A DNA stretch of 64,000 nucleotides from Arthrobacter celericrescens (GCF_003614925.1 NZ_QYLP01000018.1:1-64000); one strand, 5' to 3'; shown: positions 44,208 to 56,962, numbered from the stretch's first letter. The notes: a model not told the origin generated them from the letters alone. A program made the numbers and translations.

Positions 44208-45644
44208 CTAGCGCAGCGAAGCAGTGACAGCCTTGATCCGGGTGTAGTCTTCAAGGCCGAAGATGGAGAGGTCCTTGCCGGTTCCGGATTGCTTGAAGCC
44301 GCCGTGGGGCGCCTCTGCCGGGATCACGTGGTGGCAGTTGATCCACACGGCCCCGAAGTCCAGGTCAACCGCAACGCGTGAGGCTGTGGCGAAGTCGCGG
44401 GTCCAGACACTCGAGGCGAGGGCGTAGACCGTGCCGTTCGCCAGTTCCAAGGCCTCCTCTTCAGTGTCAAAGGCCTGCACGGTGATGACTGGACCGAAGA
44501 TCTCGCCCTGGACGATTTCGTCGTCCTGTTCCACTCCCGCGATGACGGTGGGGTTGAACAGGTAGCCGCTGGCTCCTCGGGTGCCGCCGCATAGGATGCG
44601 CGCCCGGTGGGGCAGCCTGTCGATGAACCCCTGCACCCGGTCCAACTGTGCCTGGCTGTTCAGCGGTCCCAGGCTTGCTCCAGTGTCCTCGGGACCGGCA
44701 GCCCGCAGTGAGGACGCTTCCGAGGCAAGGGCCGCGGCGAACGCGTCGTGGATGGTCCGGTGAACGAGGACCCTGGTGATGGCGGTGCAATCCTGGCCCG
44801 CATTGAAGAACGATGCTGCGGCCACTTCCTTGGCCACTGTGTCCACATCCACATCGTCGAACACGATCGCCGGCGCCTTACCGCCGAGCTCCAGATGCAC
44901 CTCCTTAAGGGTCCCGGCCGCGGAGCCCATGACCTGGGACCCGGCGCGGGTGCTGCCGGTAATGGACACGAACTCGGGTACCGGGTGTTCCACCATCGCA
45001 GCTCCCGTTTCCCGCCCACCGCACACGATGTTCACGACGCCCTCAGGGAACACCTGCTGGGCCAACTCTCCGAGAATGATGGTGGACCACGGGGTGGTGT
45101 CGGCCGGCTTGAGCACCAGAGTGTTTCCTGCGGCGAGGGCGGGGCCGATTTTCCAGATGGCCATCATGAACGGGTAGTTCCACGGCGTGATCTGAGCGAC
45201 CACCCCGATGGGTTCGCGCCGGATGGAGGACGTGTAGCCCTCGACGTATTCGGTGGAGGCTGTCCCGGACACGACGCGGCAGGCACCGGCAAAGAACCTG
45301 AGCTGGTCCGCGCCCCGCAGAATCTCCGTTTCCAGTGTCAGGGCCCGGGGCTTGCCGGTGCACGCTACCTCGGCATCGACCAGACGTTCGGCATTTGCCT
45401 CGATCAGGTCCGCCAATGCGAGCAGCATGGATTGGCGCTGCGCCGGGGTGGTCTTCCGGTAGCTGCGGAATGCCTCGGACGCTGCCCGGAATGCCCGGTC
45501 CACGACGCTGGCGTCACTGTCGGGCGCCTGCCCAATGATCTGGCCGGTGGCTGGATCGTAGAAGGGAAGGTATGCCTCGGCGGCGCTTTTGCTCCCGGAA
45601 ATAATGTTGTGCAATACCGTAAGTTGCTTGGTTCCGGTGGTCAT
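44208..45644 (-). CDS. NAD-dependent aldehyde dehydrogenase
   Basis: This 478-residue ALDH has QITPWNYPFMMAIWKIGPAL, the general-base glutamate in HLELGGKAPAIVFDD and the nucleophilic cysteine in FFNAGQDCTAIT. PHGGFKQSGTGKD near the C-terminus is typical of amino- and betaine-aldehyde dehydrogenases, so an omega-amino or semialdehyde substrate is likely. It overlaps the TPP enzyme gene by four bases, consistent with oxidation of the aldehyde that the TPP enzyme produces. Confidence 0.9.
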   Translation of the reverse strand: MTTGTKQLTVLHNIISGSKSAAEAYLPFYDPATGQIIGQAPDSDASVVDRAFRAASEAFRSYRKTTPAQRQSMLLALADLIEANAERLVDAEVACTGKPRALTLETEILRGADQLRFFAGACRVVSGTASTEYVEGYTSSIRREPIGVVAQITPWNYPFMMAIWKIGPALAAGNTLVLKPADTTPWSTIILGELAQQVFPEGVVNIVCGGRETGAAMVEHPVPEFVSITGSTRAGSQVMGSAAGTLKEVHLELGGKAPAIVFDDVDVDTVAKEVAAASFFNAGQDCTAITRVLVHRTIHDAFAAALASEASSLRAAGPEDTGASLGPLNSQAQLDRVQGFIDRLPHRARILCGGTRGASGYLFNPTVIAGVEQDDEIVQGEIFGPVITVQAFDTEEEALELANGTVYALASSVWTRDFATASRVAVDLDFGAVWINCHHVIPAEAPHGGFKQSGTGKDLSIFGLEDYTRIKAVTASLR

Positions 45645-47272
45645 ACTGGCTCCTCGGAAGATTTAGGGGCCCGTGTGGACGGGTCGGTGATGACGTGGAC
45701 GACCGCGGGCAGGCCGCTGGCCGCAGCCCGGGTGAAGGCGTCCCTGAAGTCCTCGGTGCGCTCCACCCGCTCGCCGTGTCCGCCGAACGATCTGGCCCAT
45801 GCGGCGAAGTCAGGGTTTGTCAGCTGGGTTCCGCTGGGACGGTCAGGGTAGTGGGCTTCCTGATGCTCGCGGATCGTGGCGAAGCAGCCGTTATCGACCA
45901 CAACGGCGATAAAGGTCGCGCCGAAGCCGATGGCCGTGGCGATCTCCTGGCCGTTCATCATGAAGCAACCGTCACCCGCGACGGAGACCACGCGCCGGCC
46001 AGGGAAGATCAAGGACGCTGCCACGGCCGCGGGAATGCCCATGCCCATCGCACCGTTACGTGGCGCTGCGAGGGAATCCGCGGAGTTGTGCCGGAGGTAG
46101 CGGGCCGCCCAGACACTATGGTTTCCTGCGCCGTAGGTGATCACCGTATCCGGCTCAAGAATCCCCTTCAGCTCGGCCATGGCCAGTGAAAGATCGACGC
46201 CCAGGCCGCCGTCCGCCGACGGCGTGTTGAACAGTTCATAAGCTGCACGCAGGCCGCTCAGCCATGTTGTCTCGCGGCCTGCGTCAAGGGATCGGCCGGT
46301 CAGTTGCCCGACGAGGGCGTCGACGCCGGCGTTAATCTGTAGATCGACCCGGCCGAAGTGTCCAACGATATCCGGGTCCGGTCCCGCGACGATCGTTTCA
46401 ACGCCCAAGCCCAGCTGGTAGCCGTCACTGAGAACATCCGACCGGACGCAACCGAGAAACACGAGCAAGTCAGCGTCCTCGACGGCCGCGGCAAGGTAAT
46501 CGCCTCGGGAATACCCCAGGAACCCGACGTAGCTGCCGGAATCATGCGGAACCGCATCGTAGGCACGGAAGTCAGCCGCTACCGGGATGCTGTGCTGCAG
46601 CGACCAGGAGGCCAAGGCATCGGAGGACTTGTCGGTCCAGCCCTCGCCGCCGACAATGATCAGCGGCTTCTGTGCCGCTGAGAGCTTCGTGATGAGATCC
46701 TCAACAGCGGCTTCCGGCGCGTGCTGAACCGGAAGGGGCCTGGGTGGAACCGTGGCTGTGGTGATCTCGTGCACCAGAACGTCCTCGGGAAGGCCGATGA
46801 CCACCGGTCCCGGGCGCCCGCTGAGCGCTGTGTGAATGGCGTCGTCCACGACCCGGGCTGCCGAGGCGGCGTCCTCCAGGGTCAGGACTTTCTTGGCGGT
46901 GCTTCCGAACCAGGCATTGATGTCGAATTCCTGGAAGGACTCTCGGCCCCTGTCTGCTACAGGAATCAGCCCGATGAACAGGATCAGCGGGGTAGCGTCC
47001 TGCCATGCGGTGTGCACGGCGATGAATGCGTTGGCGGCACCTGGACCACGGGTCACCATGGCGATGCCCGGCAGGTCGGTCAACCGGCCTTCGGCAAGGG
47101 CCATGAACCCGGCCCCGCCTTCATGCCGGGCCACGACGTTCGTGATGGGGGAATCGTGCAGTCCGTCCAGCACGTCCAGGAAGCTTTCACCGGGGACGCT
47201 GTAAACGCGTTTGACGCCTGAACGTTCCAATTGGCGGACAATGAGGTGCCCTGCTGTCGTGACCGTGCTCAA
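45641..47272 (-). CDS. TPP-dependent enzyme, acetolactate synthase/2-oxoacid decarboxylase-like
   Basis: This 543-residue protein has the three TPP-enzyme domains. The catalytic glutamate is in VARHEGGAGFMALAEGR, and the TPP/Mg motif is GDGCFMMNGQEI, followed by VVVDNGCF. No acetolactate synthase small subunit is near, and the next gene is an aldehyde dehydrogenase, so decarboxylation of a 2-oxoacid (for instance one made by the D-amino-acid or hydroxyacid oxidases) to an aldehyde is more likely than branched-chain synthesis. This pathway role is inference. Four-base overlaps bind it to both neighbours. Confidence 0.87.
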   Translation of the reverse strand: MSTVTTAGHLIVRQLERSGVKRVYSVPGESFLDVLDGLHDSPITNVVARHEGGAGFMALAEGRLTDLPGIAMVTRGPGAANAFIAVHTAWQDATPLILFIGLIPVADRGRESFQEFDINAWFGSTAKKVLTLEDAASAARVVDDAIHTALSGRPGPVVIGLPEDVLVHEITTATVPPRPLPVQHAPEAAVEDLITKLSAAQKPLIIVGGEGWTDKSSDALASWSLQHSIPVAADFRAYDAVPHDSGSYVGFLGYSRGDYLAAAVEDADLLVFLGCVRSDVLSDGYQLGLGVETIVAGPDPDIVGHFGRVDLQINAGVDALVGQLTGRSLDAGRETTWLSGLRAAYELFNTPSADGGLGVDLSLAMAELKGILEPDTVITYGAGNHSVWAARYLRHNSADSLAAPRNGAMGMGIPAAVAASLIFPGRRVVSVAGDGCFMMNGQEIATAIGFGATFIAVVVDNGCFATIREHQEAHYPDRPSGTQLTNPDFAAWARSFGGHGERVERTEDFRDAFTRAAASGLPAVVHVITDPSTRAPKSSEEPV

Positions 47273-48594
47273 TGCTTCAGTCCTTTCACGGGGATGCTCA
47301 GGCGCGGGACCAACAGGCCGGCCACGAGCGTGAAGAGTGCGACGGCCACCAGGATCAGGATGGCGGGCCAGATCTGGTCTCCGCTGGCGGCCAGGAATGC
47401 GGTGGCGATCAGCGGGACGAAGCCGCTGACCAGGCCGGCGGTGTTGGCCGCGATGGCCACGCCGGTGTAGCGCAGGTGTACCGGGAACAGCCCGGTGAGG
47501 ATGACGCCTGAGATGGCGTATGGGATGGACAGTGCCGAGACGCCGATGATGATGGCAAGGACGACGAGCACCGGGTCCTTGCTTTCGATGGCCATGAAGA
47601 CCGGGTATGCCAGGACGGCGGTCAGCGCACCGCCAATGACAGCAACCTTTGAGGCGCCGATCTTTTCACCGAGTCGGCCGGCGTAGATGAGGACCGGGAT
47701 TTCGACGACGGCGGCCAACAGTGTGGCCAGCAGGAACAGCTTCGAGTCCAGGTGCAGGACGCGCACACCGTAGCTGATGACGAAGGTGGTGACGAGGTAG
47801 AAGCCGCCTACGCCCAGGAGGGTTGTAGCCATGCCGACGATGATCTGCGGGAAGAAGGTCTTCAGTACCTGCTTGATGGGCGCGCTTTCGGTCTCACCGT
47901 GCTCCATCACCTGGGAGAAGACAGGAGACTCTTCGAGCTTGCGGCGGATCCAGAGGGAAACGAGCAGCAGCGGAATGGCGATGAGGAACGGGATGCGCCA
48001 GCCGAAAGAGTCGAAGTCTGACTTGCTCATGCTCAGTGCCAGGAGGAAGAACCCGCCGGAGGAGAGAATCGTCGCGACTGGGGAACCCAGCTGCGGAACG
48101 GCGGCGTAACGGGACCTCTTGGCCAACGGGGCGTTTTCGATCGCGATGATCATCGCGCCGCTCCACTCACCACCTACAGCCAGGCCCTGTGCGAAACGCA
48201 ATAGGATCAGGATGATCGGGGCTGCGATGCCGATGGAGAAGTAGTTGGGCAGCAGACCGATCAGACCGGTCACTGCGCCGATTCCCACGATCGTGATCAT
48301 GAGGACCTTCTTGCGACCGACCTTGTCGCCCATGGCACCGAAGATCAGTCCGCCGAGCGGGCGTGCCACGAAGCCCACTGCCAGAGTGCCGAAGGCAGCC
48401 AGGGATGCAACGAGCGCGTTGTCACTGACGAAGAACTGAACGTTGAAAACGATGGCCGAGGCCGTGGTGAACAGGAAGAAGTCGTACCATTCAAGGGCTG
48501 TTCCGACGAACGCACCCAAGGCCACTTGTTTAGTGGTTCGCTCGTCGATTTCGACGGCGGCAGCTTCTTCTTCTTTGGCTGCTATCTCTGTCAT
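47269..48594 (-). CDS. MFS transporter, metabolite:H+ symporter (MHS) type
   Basis: This 441-residue protein is the first gene of the cargo operon. FVGTALEWYDFFLFTTASAI at TM1, MGDKVGRKKVLMITI (motif A) and GLAVGGEWSGAM are hallmarks of the MHS subfamily (ShiA/ProP-like), which imports small acids, betaines or shikimate. The ATG (48594) has GGAG eight bases before. It is divergent from a PucR regulator gene, which probably controls it. It overlaps the TPP gene by four bases. Confidence 0.9.
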   Translation of the reverse strand: MTEIAAKEEEAAAVEIDERTTKQVALGAFVGTALEWYDFFLFTTASAIVFNVQFFVSDNALVASLAAFGTLAVGFVARPLGGLIFGAMGDKVGRKKVLMITIVGIGAVTGLIGLLPNYFSIGIAAPIILILLRFAQGLAVGGEWSGAMIIAIENAPLAKRSRYAAVPQLGSPVATILSSGGFFLLALSMSKSDFDSFGWRIPFLIAIPLLLVSLWIRRKLEESPVFSQVMEHGETESAPIKQVLKTFFPQIIVGMATTLLGVGGFYLVTTFVISYGVRVLHLDSKLFLLATLLAAVVEIPVLIYAGRLGEKIGASKVAVIGGALTAVLAYPVFMAIESKDPVLVVLAIIIGVSALSIPYAISGVILTGLFPVHLRYTGVAIAANTAGLVSGFVPLIATAFLAASGDQIWPAILILVAVALFTLVAGLLVPRLSIPVKGLKH

Positions 48595-48860
48595 TTGTTC
48601 TCCAAGACTTGGGTCGGAGTTTGGGGCTCGACCTGCGGATGTTCACTTCAGAATGACAGTGGATGCTTTCCAACGAAACGGCAGAAACACTCGGGAATTC
48701 CACCAAATGTTGTGCCTCGGCCCAATGCCTGGCGACCTGGATCGACCTACGCTTGAGCAATAGACGCGGAACTGTGCAATACGCGGTCACTCGCGTGTGA
48801 ATGACTAAGTGGCGTGCCATCCCGGCGGGAGGCGTGCAACGCACCCGGGAGGTAAAAGCT
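48595..48860. promoter_or_regulatory. Divergent control region of the transposon cargo
   Basis: This 266-base region separates the cargo operon and its regulator. TCAC-TCGCGT-GTGA (48787-48800) is a possible operator near the regulator start. CCAAG-A-CTTGG sits in the transporter leader just before its ribosome site. I could not fix -10 and -35 boxes with confidence. Confidence 0.4.
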
Positions 48861-50027
48861 ATGGACGACTCGCGACTCAAACACTTCAGCATGTCCGAAC
48901 GCTGGCTAGAGATCATCGACGACTTAGCCGGGCACACAGAACTTCTTGCTGACCGGTTCGTGGCGCGTGTCAAGACAATCCCGGGCTACGCTGACGGCAT
49001 CGTCAGCGACGAGGAACTCCACTCCACTGCCACGGAATCGCTGCGTTTGCTGAATGAATGCATGGCAGACGGACAGCCCACGAAACCACTGCTGGCGCTG
49101 GCCGCTGATCTTGGCGCACGGCGGGCCCGGCAAGGCGTTCCGGGGGAATCACTCACTGCCGCCGTCCGGCTGGACTTCGGAATCTTCTGGACACTTCTTT
49201 TGGAACTTTGCGGGCCCGACGACGCTCCCCTGCTGGCTGCGCGGGTTGAGCTTGTCTGGCAGATCGTTGACGAGTACACCAGCCAGGTCCACGCCGGGTA
49301 CCTGAGCGAGCGCATCCAAATGGCACAGGAAGAAAGTACGTTCCGCAGCGAGTTCGTCGCACGCTTGTTTGGCCGCACTGGCCAGCTCCCGGATGTCGTG
49401 GCCAGCGTTGCTGCAGCGTTGGGTGTTGAACCGGGTGGTACATTCTCGGTTGCTGCCGCAGCCGGGCAAGCCGCAGTGGCTCTTCGGAGCGAAACCACCA
49501 AGGGAATCATGTCCAAGGGATTCTTCTTGCACGAAAGTGACGGGATGACGTTTCTTTTCTGGCAGTCGACCAGATTGGGCCACGGCGGGATCGAAGTGCC
49601 GCTACCACGTCCTGGGATAGCCGATGTGGCATGCGGGCTCGTGTCTGATGTGCAGGGCCTCAGTAACGTCGTTCCCGCATCTCATACTGCTGCCGCACTG
49701 GCCCGCTTAGTGATCCGCGAAGACACTTCCCCGTTGACTGTCAGCCGATGTTGGACGCGGCTCGCCCGTGACATGATGCGCGAAGCCGGGCTCGATCTCC
49801 GTGCTGAGGTGAACGGAGCACTGGCGAAGCTGAAGGAACCCGAGCGCGAACGGCTTGAGGAAACTGCCCGTGAATACATGCGAAACGGCAGCACCGCTGA
49901 AACGGCGACGCTCCTCTATTGCCATCGAAACACCATTCTCAACCGTCTCAACAGATTCCGCGAAGTTACCGGTATCGACCTGCTGGTCCCTGAGCGGGCA
50001 GCACAACTTGTCGTTGCTTGGCTCTAG
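48861..50027 (+). CDS. PucR-type regulator of the cargo operon
   Basis: This 388-residue protein starts at ATG 48861 behind GGGAGG; an earlier in-frame ATG (48801) lacks such a site. The N-terminal half is a helical sensor-like domain (TELLADRFVARVKTIPGYA), and the C-terminus is HTH_30 (YMRNGSTAETATLLYCHRNT, then ILNRLNRFREVTGIDL). It is the only regulator in the transposon and is divergent from the operon, so self-contained control of the cargo is likely. It is shorter than the PucR at 18644 and lacks that N-terminal domain. Confidence 0.85.
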   Translation: MDDSRLKHFSMSERWLEIIDDLAGHTELLADRFVARVKTIPGYADGIVSDEELHSTATESLRLLNECMADGQPTKPLLALAADLGARRARQGVPGESLTAAVRLDFGIFWTLLLELCGPDDAPLLAARVELVWQIVDEYTSQVHAGYLSERIQMAQEESTFRSEFVARLFGRTGQLPDVVASVAAALGVEPGGTFSVAAAAGQAAVALRSETTKGIMSKGFFLHESDGMTFLFWQSTRLGHGGIEVPLPRPGIADVACGLVSDVQGLSNVVPASHTAAALARLVIREDTSPLTVSRCWTRLARDMMREAGLDLRAEVNGALAKLKEPERERLEETAREYMRNGSTAETATLLYCHRNTILNRLNRFREVTGIDLLVPERAAQLVVAWL

Positions 50028-50144
50028 AAGGTGAACCTGGCCGAAGCAGCCCCCCGGATCGGGATCTGGAACGGGGCGTCCGTTGCCGGCAGCGGTCGAG
50101 GCCTGTTCACTTTGTCATTTGGCGGAAGCCGCCGCATTCCTGCG

Positions 50145-52584
<2,440 letters not shown>

Positions 52585-52588
<4 letters not shown>

Positions 52589-54315
52589 AGGTCGTACTGT
52601 CCTTCCAGGAGGCTACCGATGGTTGCTCTGTCGGAGGAGGTCACGCTGGCCAGGGCTTTCGCCCAGACCTGGTCACCGAGCCTGCGTTTGAGGTCCTCCA
52701 GGCGCGTGAACGGGTTGCCCCAGTCCGCTGCCCAGGTCTCGTCGCCCAGGACCGAACGCAGGCTGCCCAGCGAGAGGTGCAGGTAGGCCAGGCGTGGATG
52801 GTGCTTCGGGTGTATCCGCGCGTTCGGGCACGCCGTGCACATCAGAAACGAGGCACGGCATCCAGTCCCCTGGGCGCTGAATGGACTGTTCTTGTAGTCG
52901 CAGCAGGCAGCGGTGGCGGTCTCAAGGGAATCCGGGCGGGCCGTGTCGGCAAGCTGGGCGCGCAGGACGGTGTGCTGGGCGTGGGCGAGGGCGCTCTCGG
53001 CGCCCTGGGCAATGATCGGTGCGGATGCCTGCTGCACCTGGGGCTCGGGAAGGACATAGACCGCGTCGTGGGTGTCCTGGCTGTTCTGGCCGGGCTCCCT
53101 GCGATGCAGCACATTGACCGTCTTCCGCAGTCTCTGCAGGGGAGCGGCGGTCAGGCCGGTTTCCCGGAGCCAGGAGTCTTCCGCATTCTTCGTCAGGCCG
53201 ATCCCGAATGGCGCCACGGGGGACACGTTCCTGGGCCCCGGCTGGGCGTTCCGCCAGATGAGAAGGAAGTCCAGGGTGCTGTCGGCGGCGGTGATAAAGG
53301 CCCGGGCGTGCGAAGTCGCCTCCAGAGCCTTCGAGATCAGCCGCCCTGGCGTGTCGGCGCCGGTGTCGGGGACATTCCGGGTCTCGAAGTGGCGGCCGGC
53401 TCCCCGCCGCCGCTTCTCCAGTTCCATCCGGTAGATCGGGAAGCCATCGGATCCGCCGTCCTGCAAGGCCCGCGGCGCGCGCATTTCCGACACCACCGTC
53501 GCGTTGAGTCCGAACTCCATCACGAGCAACACGGCCACGGCATACGCTTCGGACCGGCTCAGGAAAAGCCGCATCCACGTATGCCTGGCCTCGTCGCCTC
53601 CGAGGGCGGCAACGTTCCGTACCAGATTGCGGTGCCGCCCGTTGATGCGCCGGTGGGGGACGTAGCCGGTGCGGGCGAGCGAATCCAGGGCCTCTCCGAT
53701 GAGCCAATCGCGGCTTTGCTGCTCGAAGGATCCCTCACGCCATCGCCTTAGAAGTTCTGTGTTGGCCCGGATCCTTAGGTGGGCGGAGCGGAACATCTTC
53801 CGGGCTGCGGTGCGTACTTCCTCGAATTCGTCCGGGGCCAATGCCCGCCCCGTGGACGTGACCGAGGGAAGTCGTCTGGCCATCGCGGACCTCGTCGCCT
53901 CGCTCAGCTCGTTGTGTCTCCTGAAGAAGCCACCCAGTGCGCTCACCTGTGAGTAGCCGTTGATGCCTTCCGGTCGGCGCATACGCCACCTGTTCCACAA
54001 TGCCGGGGTGATGTCGACGAGGCGCTGGGGCGGATCGTCCTGTTCAGCGCAAAAGCGCCCGAATACGGTAAGGCGGAACCACATGGCTTTGCTTGACGGG
54101 AGGGAGTCCCACCCGCCGCCGGGTGCGCACTTCTCGGCGAACCAGCGAGCGAAGGCGCGCTGCAGTTCCGCGCCGACCGGGAGTTCGTCGAAGTTGAACG
54201 TGCCCACGCGCCCTTTCCTGTCGCGGTGCTCGACCTTTAGCCCGTCATGGGGCCGCGGAATCGGCCGGTGGTGGGGCTCCGGCGGCAGGGCCGCCCGGTG
54301 TCCCCGGCCGCTCAC
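52585..54315 (-). CDS. Second recombinase-family protein, with Cys cluster
   Basis: This 576-residue protein is the middle member of the trio. It has core-binding helices (SSKAMWFRLTVFGRFCAEQD), a catalytic-fold region with weak active-site motifs (VLLVMEFGLNATVVSEMRAP, LQRLRKTVNVLHRR) and a probable zinc cluster (ACCDYKNSPF, GCRASFLMCTACPNARIHPK). I could not identify a full R-HxxR-Y set, so it may be a structural or targeting subunit like TnpB. It has four-base overlaps on both sides. Confidence 0.75.
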
Positions 54316-55859
54316 AGGGCCGCCTCGTCTTCAACCAGGTCCTGGATCGTGCCCGTTTCGGCTGCGAGCCGGGCGAGAATCCAGGAGACATCGTCGGCTG
54401 CCCCGGCCTCCGGGTCCCCCGCACCAGCCGAAGGTGAGGAGATCAGTGAGTGGAGCTGGAGGTCGGAGACCGGGGCCAGATAGATCCTACGGGTGGTTTC
54501 GACGTCCGCGTGGCCGAGCAGGTCCTGGACCATCCGCCACGGATCGCCGTAGAGGAGGCGGAAGTCCCGGCGCTCCTTCGGTGTCAGGCCGAGCCGGACA
54601 TCCATCGCGTGGTGGAGGGCGACAAGCATGTAGAGCGCGAACGAATGCCTGCACATATGCGGGGTGCAAAACGGAGCATCACCCTTTTCTCCCGACAGGG
54701 TCTTCGCGCACCGTTCCGTGGCGGTCCGGAACACGCCCTCCCATGACGCCGGCCGAAACGGCAGACCGGACTCGTTGAGCCACAGCCACAACGGTTCCGG
54801 ACCTTCGGGCCCTTCAGTGAAAAGAATCGCCCGTTCCTCGACACCTGCCCGGGCCAGGGCCGTCTCACCGAGCATTCCGTCACGATCACGCCAGCGGAGG
54901 ACCGTCATCCGGTGCCCGGAGACCGACGTCACCAGACGCATCCGCGGCAGGACGTCATACCTGCCCTGCCGCTGGGCACGGCGGATCACCCGGGCCCTGC
55001 CGGAATCGCAGTACGCCTCGATCTCGCCAACCACCGACGCCGCCATGTAGAACGTGCGTGCACGCTTCGACTTCGTCACAACCGGGGCCAGCCGGCCCGA
55101 ATAGTACCTGCGGTCTCCCATCTCTGACTGCGGGACCTCGAGACTGAGAAGCGAAGCGGCTTCGGTCAGCCGCAGACCCGATGAGAACAACAGATTGGCG
55201 AAAGCCGAATTCCGGTCCTCCATCCGCCCGCCCCATGCCGCGCCCGGCACACCATCCGCGGAGAACCCGCGCAAGCCCACATCCACCCAACGCCGGAACA
55301 TCCTGGGCGTCAGCCAGCGCACATCACTGGACCTCGCATCCTTCGCCCGGGCGGCAGGCACCTCCACCGACTGCCCGTGCCGCCCGAACGCCGCCCGTGT
55401 TTCAATCGGGCTCACCGACACATACCCCTGCTTCACCGCCCACGAGTAGAGGCGGCCCAAAGCCGCAAGGCCCCGGTTCCAACGGGCACCGCCGACCCGC
55501 CGCGGGTTGCTCAGCGATCTCGTGCGCCAGTCCTCGAAATCCCACAGGTCATCGGGGCCTGCCGCAGCCCAGTCCTTGTCTCGACTCCACAAGAAGTCGA
55601 AGAAGACGCAGTACTCCGTCACGTAGTTCCGCTTCGACTCCTGCTCCAGCCGGGCGAAGGACGAACGGACCAGGAAGCGGGCCAACCGCCCGTCGATCTG
55701 GCAGTCCGGCGACAGCAGGATCGGCGTCCCCGGACGGACACCCGCCCGCTCCTCGTCCTCCGCCAGGCCATCCCAACCGCCCGAGACCAACAATCGCTTC
55801 GACTCCACGGACCTGCCCGCCGGCACCCAGAAAACACGCCATCCTTGCACAACACGCAC
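54312..55859 (-). CDS. First tyrosine recombinase (TnpA-like)
   Basis: This 515-residue protein is a canonical tyrosine recombinase: first arginine in FSSGLRLTEAASLLSL, HxxR in TPHMCRHSFALYML, second His in VQDLLGHADVETTRRI and nucleophile tyrosine in RRIYLAPVSD. The N-terminal core-binding domain is at about 65-160. It starts 14 bases inside the terminal inverted repeat, the usual place for the enzyme that cuts both ends. It is oriented like the interrupted ligase, so it may be read from the ligase promoter. Confidence 0.9.
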   Translation of the reverse strand: MRVVQGWRVFWVPAGRSVESKRLLVSGGWDGLAEDEERAGVRPGTPILLSPDCQIDGRLARFLVRSSFARLEQESKRNYVTEYCVFFDFLWSRDKDWAAAGPDDLWDFEDWRTRSLSNPRRVGGARWNRGLAALGRLYSWAVKQGYVSVSPIETRAAFGRHGQSVEVPAARAKDARSSDVRWLTPRMFRRWVDVGLRGFSADGVPGAAWGGRMEDRNSAFANLLFSSGLRLTEAASLLSLEVPQSEMGDRRYYSGRLAPVVTKSKRARTFYMAASVVGEIEAYCDSGRARVIRRAQRQGRYDVLPRMRLVTSVSGHRMTVLRWRDRDGMLGETALARAGVEERAILFTEGPEGPEPLWLWLNESGLPFRPASWEGVFRTATERCAKTLSGEKGDAPFCTPHMCRHSFALYMLVALHHAMDVRLGLTPKERRDFRLLYGDPWRMVQDLLGHADVETTRRIYLAPVSDLQLHSLISSPSAGAGDPEAGAADDVSWILARLAAETGTIQDLVEDEAAL

Positions 55860-55872
55860 CCCTCTTGAACAG

Positions 55873-55898
55873 CATCAACACGCTCATTCAACAGGGAA
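55873..55898 (-). repeat. Terminal inverted repeat, recombinase end of the transposon
   Basis: On the minus strand it begins TTCCCTGT and contains TGAGCGTGTTG. It pairs as an inverted repeat with 36643-36669. It sits between the 6-bp core and the first recombinase gene. Confidence 0.85.
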
Positions 55899-56962
55899 TT
55901 GACCACCACACCCTCATGGCCCGCGGCAAGCGCATCGCGCGACACTCTCTCGGCGACAGCCGCATCCCCAGTGATTTTCCCCGGGATGCGGTGACCGGGG
56001 GCGATGCGCTCGAGCACGCCGATGCGTGTGGACAGCGGCTCGTCGAGCAGGTCGCGCCCGTTGATGTGCAGCACGTCGAAAAACCACGGGTGCAGTAGCG
56101 TGGTGCGCGCCGCGTCCGCCCCGAAGCGGGACATGGTCTCCTGGAACGGCCGGGGACCGCCGTCCTCGTCCAGGGCTAGAGTCTCGCCGTCGAGGATCAC
56201 ATCGCGCACGGGCAGTCCGCGTACCACCTCCACCACCTCAGGCAGCCGATGGGTCACGTCGGCCAGGGTGCGGGTGAAGATGCGTACGTCGTCGCCGGCA
56301 CGGTGAACCTGGATTCGTGCGCCGTCGAGCTTGTATTCCACCGACGCTTCCCCCGTGGCTTCCAGTGCCTCGCTGGTACTGGCCGCGGTTGCGGCGAGCA
56401 TGGGCTGCACGGGACGTCCGACGACGAGGCCGACAGCGTTAAGCTGCGCAGCGGTGCCCGTGATCGCCAGTAGGGCCGTCCCGCCGAGATCGCCGGAGAG
56501 CATTGCTGCGCGCCGTACGGCCTCGACCGGACGGCCGGCGGCGCGGGCGATCGCATCCGTCAGTACGCCTTCGAGTGCACCGGTACGTAGTTCTCCGAGC
56601 AGCACGCCGGCGATGAAGGCCTGCTCTCGCTCGGTGGCTTCCGCCATCGGAGTCCGAAGGGTGGCGGCGCGATCCACGGTCGAGCCAATGCCTCCGGCTG
56701 CCAGCAGCCGGTCCAACGCAGCGTCGAGGTCGGCAATAGTGAGGTGCGGCTCAGGAGCGGACTCGACCCTGGCCGCCCGCATGCCGCTCCAGCCGATCCC
56801 GACTCGGCCTTGCCGAGGCTTGGCGGCGAGCAAGCCGACCGCCGTCGGGATGTCCTCGGGGTCGAGCCGGCGCAGCAGACCTGCCAATTCGTTGACCTTG
56901 GCGAGCCGGGAGCGAGTGGCCGCAACGGCTTCCGAGGTCCTCACGATCTCGTCGAGCAGCAT
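55899..56962 (-). pseudogene. 5' half of the split ATP-dependent DNA ligase gene
   Basis: From ATG 56962 the frame encodes about 354 residues: an N-terminal DNA-binding domain (LAKVNELAGLLRRL, about 20-180) and the adenylation domain with the nucleophile lysine in VEYKLDGARIQVHR (K211), DVILDGETLALDE and HPWFFDVLHING. It breaks at GHEGVVV, exactly in ligase motif IV. It resembles mycobacterial LigB-type ligases in length when the 3' half (36126-36642) is added (about 525 residues). The C-terminal OB-fold is lost, so this gene copy is probably non-functional. It follows kynA by 12 bases. Confidence 0.92.

Noticed and set aside
45641..47272. Biosynthetic acetolactate synthase (ilvB)
   Set aside because: No ilvN small subunit or ilvC nearby, and coupling to an aldehyde dehydrogenase and transporter on a mobile element points to a catabolic 2-oxoacid enzyme.
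55619..55898. Continuation of the ligase frame into the transposon
   Set aside because: After the core the frame reads Arg/Ser-rich sequence out of phase with the first recombinase gene; it is read-through, not a ligase domain.
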